A DNA stretch of 64,000 bases from Agromyces laixinhei. GTDB taxonomy: Bacteria > Actinomycetota > Actinomycetes > Actinomycetales > Microbacteriaceae. A program made the position numbers and the translations under genes. Positions 60,499 through 64,000 of this stretch are shown one piece after another. The stretch's first letter is position 1. Each line of letters begins with the position of its first letter. The notes under the pieces were generated by a model that saw nothing but the letters and a program-made list of their open reading frames with translations, did no database searches and had not been told where the DNA came from. The stretch lies in the NCBI RefSeq assembly GCF_006337065.1, contig NZ_CP040872.1:930001-994000 (forward strand), read 5' to 3'.

Positions 60499-61520
60499 CG
60501 TGCCTCCTCGGCGGTCGGTGCGGCGGATGCGGTCGGTGCGGCGGATGCCACGGGCTGCGGCCCGGCCGCCGGCCCGGTGAGGTGCAGGAACACCTCGTCG
60601 AGGGTCGGCCGTCGCAGTGCGAGGTCGTCGACGGTCAGTGCAGCGGCGTCGAGCGCACGAACGATCGGCGCGAGCGCCTTCGGCCCGTCGGCCACCTCAA
60701 CCGTGACCGTGCGCGTATCTGCGTCGACGGATGCCGCTGCCCCGACCACCTGCCCGATGAGCGAGCCTGCCTCGTCGAGCCGCGTGACCTCGGCGATGAC
60801 GGCGGCGACCCGGTCGCCGCCGAGCCTGCGCTTGAGCTCGCCCGAGGTGCCCTCGGCGACGACACGGCCGTGGTCCATCACCGAGATGCGGTCGGCGAGC
60901 TGGTCGGCCTCGTCGAGGTACTGCGTGGTCAGCAGCACCGTCGTGCCGGCCGCTGCGATCTCGCGTACCGCCTGCCAGACCGTCGCCCGGCCGCGCGGGT
61001 CGAGCCCGGTGGTCGGTTCGTCGAGGAAGAGGATCGCCGGGGTCAGCACGAGGCTCGCGGCGATGTCGAGTCGTCGTCGCATGCCGCCCGAGAAGCCGGA
61101 GACTGCGCGGCTCGCGGCATCCGTCAGCTCGAAGGTGCCGAGCAGTTCCTCTGCCCGGCGTCGTGCGCGGGCCTTCGAGAGCCCACTGAGTCGCGCGAAG
61201 AGCACGAGGTTCTGTTGTGCGGTGAGGGCTTCGTCGACGGCGTGGAACTGGCCGACCAGGCCGATGCGCTCGCGAACGAGCGCGGGCAGCTTTCGCACGT
61301 CGATGCCGTCGATCGTCGCGGTGCCCCCGTCGATCGAGGTGAGCGTGGTGAGGCAGCGCACTGCGGTGGTCTTGCCGGCGCCGTTCGGGCCGAGCAGGCC
61401 GTGCACCGTGCCCGACTCGACCGTGAGGTCGAAACCGGCGAGCGCGTTCGTCGTTCCGTAGTGCTTCTGCAGGCCGGCTGCCTGCAGCGCTGGGGCGGGT
61501 CGAGCTGGCTTCGGAGTCAT
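60495..61520 (-). CDS. DrrA-like ABC transporter ATP-binding protein (second system)
   Basis: A 341-residue ATPase: Walker A GLLGPNGAGKTTAVRCLTTL, Q-loop LVGQFHAVDEALTAQQNLVL, signature SGFSGGMRRRLDIAASLVLT, Walker B LFLDEPTTGLDPRGRATVWQ, H-loop LLTTQYLDEADQLADRISVM with Gln replacing His, as is normal in DrrA proteins. The C-terminal DUF4162-like domain ends in a Pro/Ala tail (ASAAPTASAAPTAEEA). Its ATG is 82 bases from the TetR start, divergent, and two inverted repeat halves lie in that gap. First gene of the pair. Confidence 0.92.
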   Translation of the reverse strand: MTPKPARPAPALQAAGLQKHYGTTNALAGFDLTVESGTVHGLLGPNGAGKTTAVRCLTTLTSIDGGTATIDGIDVRKLPALVRERIGLVGQFHAVDEALTAQQNLVLFARLSGLSKARARRRAEELLGTFELTDAASRAVSGFSGGMRRRLDIAASLVLTPAILFLDEPTTGLDPRGRATVWQAVREIAAAGTTVLLTTQYLDEADQLADRISVMDHGRVVAEGTSGELKRRLGGDRVAAVIAEVTRLDEAGSLIGQVVGAAASVDADTRTVTVEVADGPKALAPIVRALDAAALTVDDLALRRPTLDEVFLHLTGPAAGPQPVASAAPTASAAPTAEEAR

Positions 61521-61534
61521 CGCTCTCTTTCTCT

Positions 61535-61581
61535 GTACGGTGTATGCCGAATTTGATCCGGGGCATTAGCGTACACCATAC
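61535..61581. promoter_or_regulatory. TetR operator between divergent genes
   Basis: GTACGGTGTATGC (61535-61547) and GCGTACACCATAC (61569-61581) are inverted copies of GTA(C/T)GGTGTA(C/T)GC, 21 bases apart. Each half is also close to self-complementary. It covers both divergent promoters, so the TetR protein likely represses its own gene and the DrrAB pair. Confidence 0.65.
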
Positions 61582-61602
61582 GGAGAGGCTAGGCTAGCCC
61601 GT

Positions 61603-62400
61603 ATGGCGGGAGAATCCACCGGACGAGGAGAGCCTGATCGCACACTCAGGCTGCTCTGGCGAGCACACCTCGGTGAGCCGACCGGCTCCCGCGGACCCAA
61701 GCAGCGCTCGAGCGTCGACGAGGTCGTGAACGCGGCGGTCCAGTTGGCAGACGACGAGGGCATCGACGCCGTCTCGATGCGCCGCATCGCCGATCGGCTC
61801 GGCCTGAAGCCCATGTCGGTCTACACCTACGTGCCGGGCAAGGCCGAACTCATCGACCTCATGGTCGATCAGGTCGCCGGCGAGAGATCGCTGCCACCGC
61901 TCGAGGGCACGCTCCGCGAGCGGCTCACCCGCATCGCACGCCTGCAGTGGAACGAGTTCGTGCAGCACCCGTGGCTCCTCTCGATCGACACGAGCCGCCC
62001 GCCGCTCGGTCCGAACGTGTCCGACCACTGGGAGTGGTGCCTGCGCGCGATCGACGGCCTCGGGCTCTCCGATCTCGATATGGACCGGGTCATCAACCTG
62101 CTGCTGGGATACGTCGGCGGGCCGGCCGGCGCGTACGTCGACGCCGAGCGGTTGCACGCCTCGAGCGACGAAACCGACCTCGAGTGGTGGGAGCGCAACG
62201 CACCGCTGCTCGACGAGATCATGGACGCCGCCCGCTACCCCGTCTCGGGTCGCGTCGGCCAGGCGGCCGGCGAGGCTTACCAGTCGGCGAGTGACCCAGC
62301 CGACGCGTTCGAGTTCGGGCTCGCTCGCGTCATCGACGGCATCGAGGGCTACATCGCGGCGTCCGGGCGCCCGGGCGCTACTTCGACGGCGGCTTCATGA
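61603..62400 (+). CDS. TetR-family transcriptional regulator
   Basis: A 265-residue regulator with a 35-residue basic N-terminal extension. The HTH is residues 36-82: SSVDEVVNAAVQLADDEGID, AVSMRRIADRLGLKPMSVYT, YVPGKAELIDLMVDQVAGE. The C-terminal ligand domain has TetR_C-like helices (LTRIARLQWNEFVQHPWLLS, MDRVINLLLGYVGGPAGAYV, WERNAPLLDEIMDAARYP), akin to the tetracycline-repressor-C group. It controls the divergent DrrAB exporter through the paired repeats at 61535-61581. The ATG is close to the operator, with CTAGGCTAGCCC around the presumed start. Confidence 0.92.
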   Translation: MAGESTGRGEPDRTLRLLWRAHLGEPTGSRGPKQRSSVDEVVNAAVQLADDEGIDAVSMRRIADRLGLKPMSVYTYVPGKAELIDLMVDQVAGERSLPPLEGTLRERLTRIARLQWNEFVQHPWLLSIDTSRPPLGPNVSDHWEWCLRAIDGLGLSDLDMDRVINLLLGYVGGPAGAYVDAERLHASSDETDLEWWERNAPLLDEIMDAARYPVSGRVGQAAGEAYQSASDPADAFEFGLARVIDGIEGYIAASGRPGATSTAAS

Positions 62401-62548
62401 TCGCCCCCGCGGCGAGGCCGACCACGACACCCGCCGCCGTCCACAGCCAGAAGCCGGTCCACAGGCTGATGGCGACCCCGACGATGGCTCCGACGATGAG
62501 GCCGACGATCAGCTGATTGCGGCGTGCGGAAGACTTCGGTTCGGCCAT
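62378..62548 (-). CDS. 56-residue membrane protein
   Basis: A short gene on the minus strand: it starts MAEPKSSARRNQLIVGLIVG, continues AIVGVAISLWTGFWLWTAAG and ends VVVGLAAGAIMKPPSK. Two glycine-rich helices are flanked by basic residues. A YtxH- or glycine-zipper-like role is possible; no family assigned. It overlaps the convergent TetR gene by 23 bases and lies 31 bases after the malate dehydrogenase start region on the same strand side. Codon use is normal for the genome. Easy to miss because of its length. Confidence 0.7.
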   Translation of the reverse strand: MAEPKSSARRNQLIVGLIVGAIVGVAISLWTGFWLWTAAGVVVGLAAGAIMKPPSK

Positions 62549-62578
62549 GACCTCAGCCTACGTCGGCGCCGGAGGCCG

Positions 62579-64000
<1,422 letters not shown>

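Overview
The window is about 70% GC. Its genes use actinobacterial codons, and many start at GTG or directly behind a -10 box with no ribosome binding site. Protein content (DUF222/HNH nuclease, DUF3516 helicase, DrrAB exporters, secreted M14 peptidase, YbdK-type ligase, TM2/DUF2510 protein) and the very frequent octamer CGGATGCC/GGCATCCG point to a member of the Microbacteriaceae, possibly near Agromyces. That placement is inference from gene style, not a database result. It looks like ordinary chromosome: I saw no rRNA, tRNA, phage, transposase or CRISPR array.

Layout. 1-8.4 kb: a small acidic protein, a VOC fragment, a rhomboid protease, a decayed TMEM175-type channel behind a DHFR-like reductase and its AraC regulator, an orphan NarL-type regulator beside a perfect palindrome, a LysE exporter with a CpdA-like phosphodiesterase, a frameshifted DUF222/HNH nuclease and a small membrane protein. 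8.4-14 kb: a DesK-type two-component system, DUF1905, a MetE-like enzyme, a hemerythrin protein and an MFS transporter. 14-23.7 kb: a 1063-residue secreted zinc carboxypeptidase, a pure 18-unit octanucleotide repeat, a heterodimeric ABC exporter pair and an AidB-like dehydrogenase. 23.7-26.9 kb: a tandem duplication of about 1.47 kb carrying a lipoprotein and a secreted PKD-like protein, with a perfect 23-bp inverted repeat between the copies.

26.9-41.3 kb: a YbdK-type ligase, TM2 and TauE membrane proteins, VanZ, two cold-shock proteins with long leaders, a zinc-ribbon protein, an ArsR-SRPBCC-VOC operon behind a good promoter/operator, a GyrI-like protein, an arginase-family enzyme, phosphoketolase, a frameshifted DUF1353 protein and a membrane-embedded alpha/beta hydrolase-like protein. 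41.6-53.5 kb: a Ski2-like helicase, two secreted nucleotidases (one fused to an ExeM/NucH-type nuclease with a lamin-tail domain) and RecQ. 53.5-64 kb: PadR-DrrA-DrrB, two small paralogous membrane proteins, an acyl-CoA oxidase-like protein, a second DrrAB pair divergent from a TetR regulator, a 56-residue membrane protein, malate dehydrogenase and the start of prolyl iminopeptidase.

Working together: the two nucleotidases and the nuclease would degrade extracellular DNA to nucleosides and phosphate. Each DrrAB pair sits beside its own regulator with a visible operator. The ArsR operon and the DHFR/AraC pair are small self-contained regulatory units. Three genes are broken (TMEM175, DUF222/HNH, DUF1353). 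Two of these breaks are one-base changes in GGG runs, so sequencing error has to be excluded before calling them pseudogenes.
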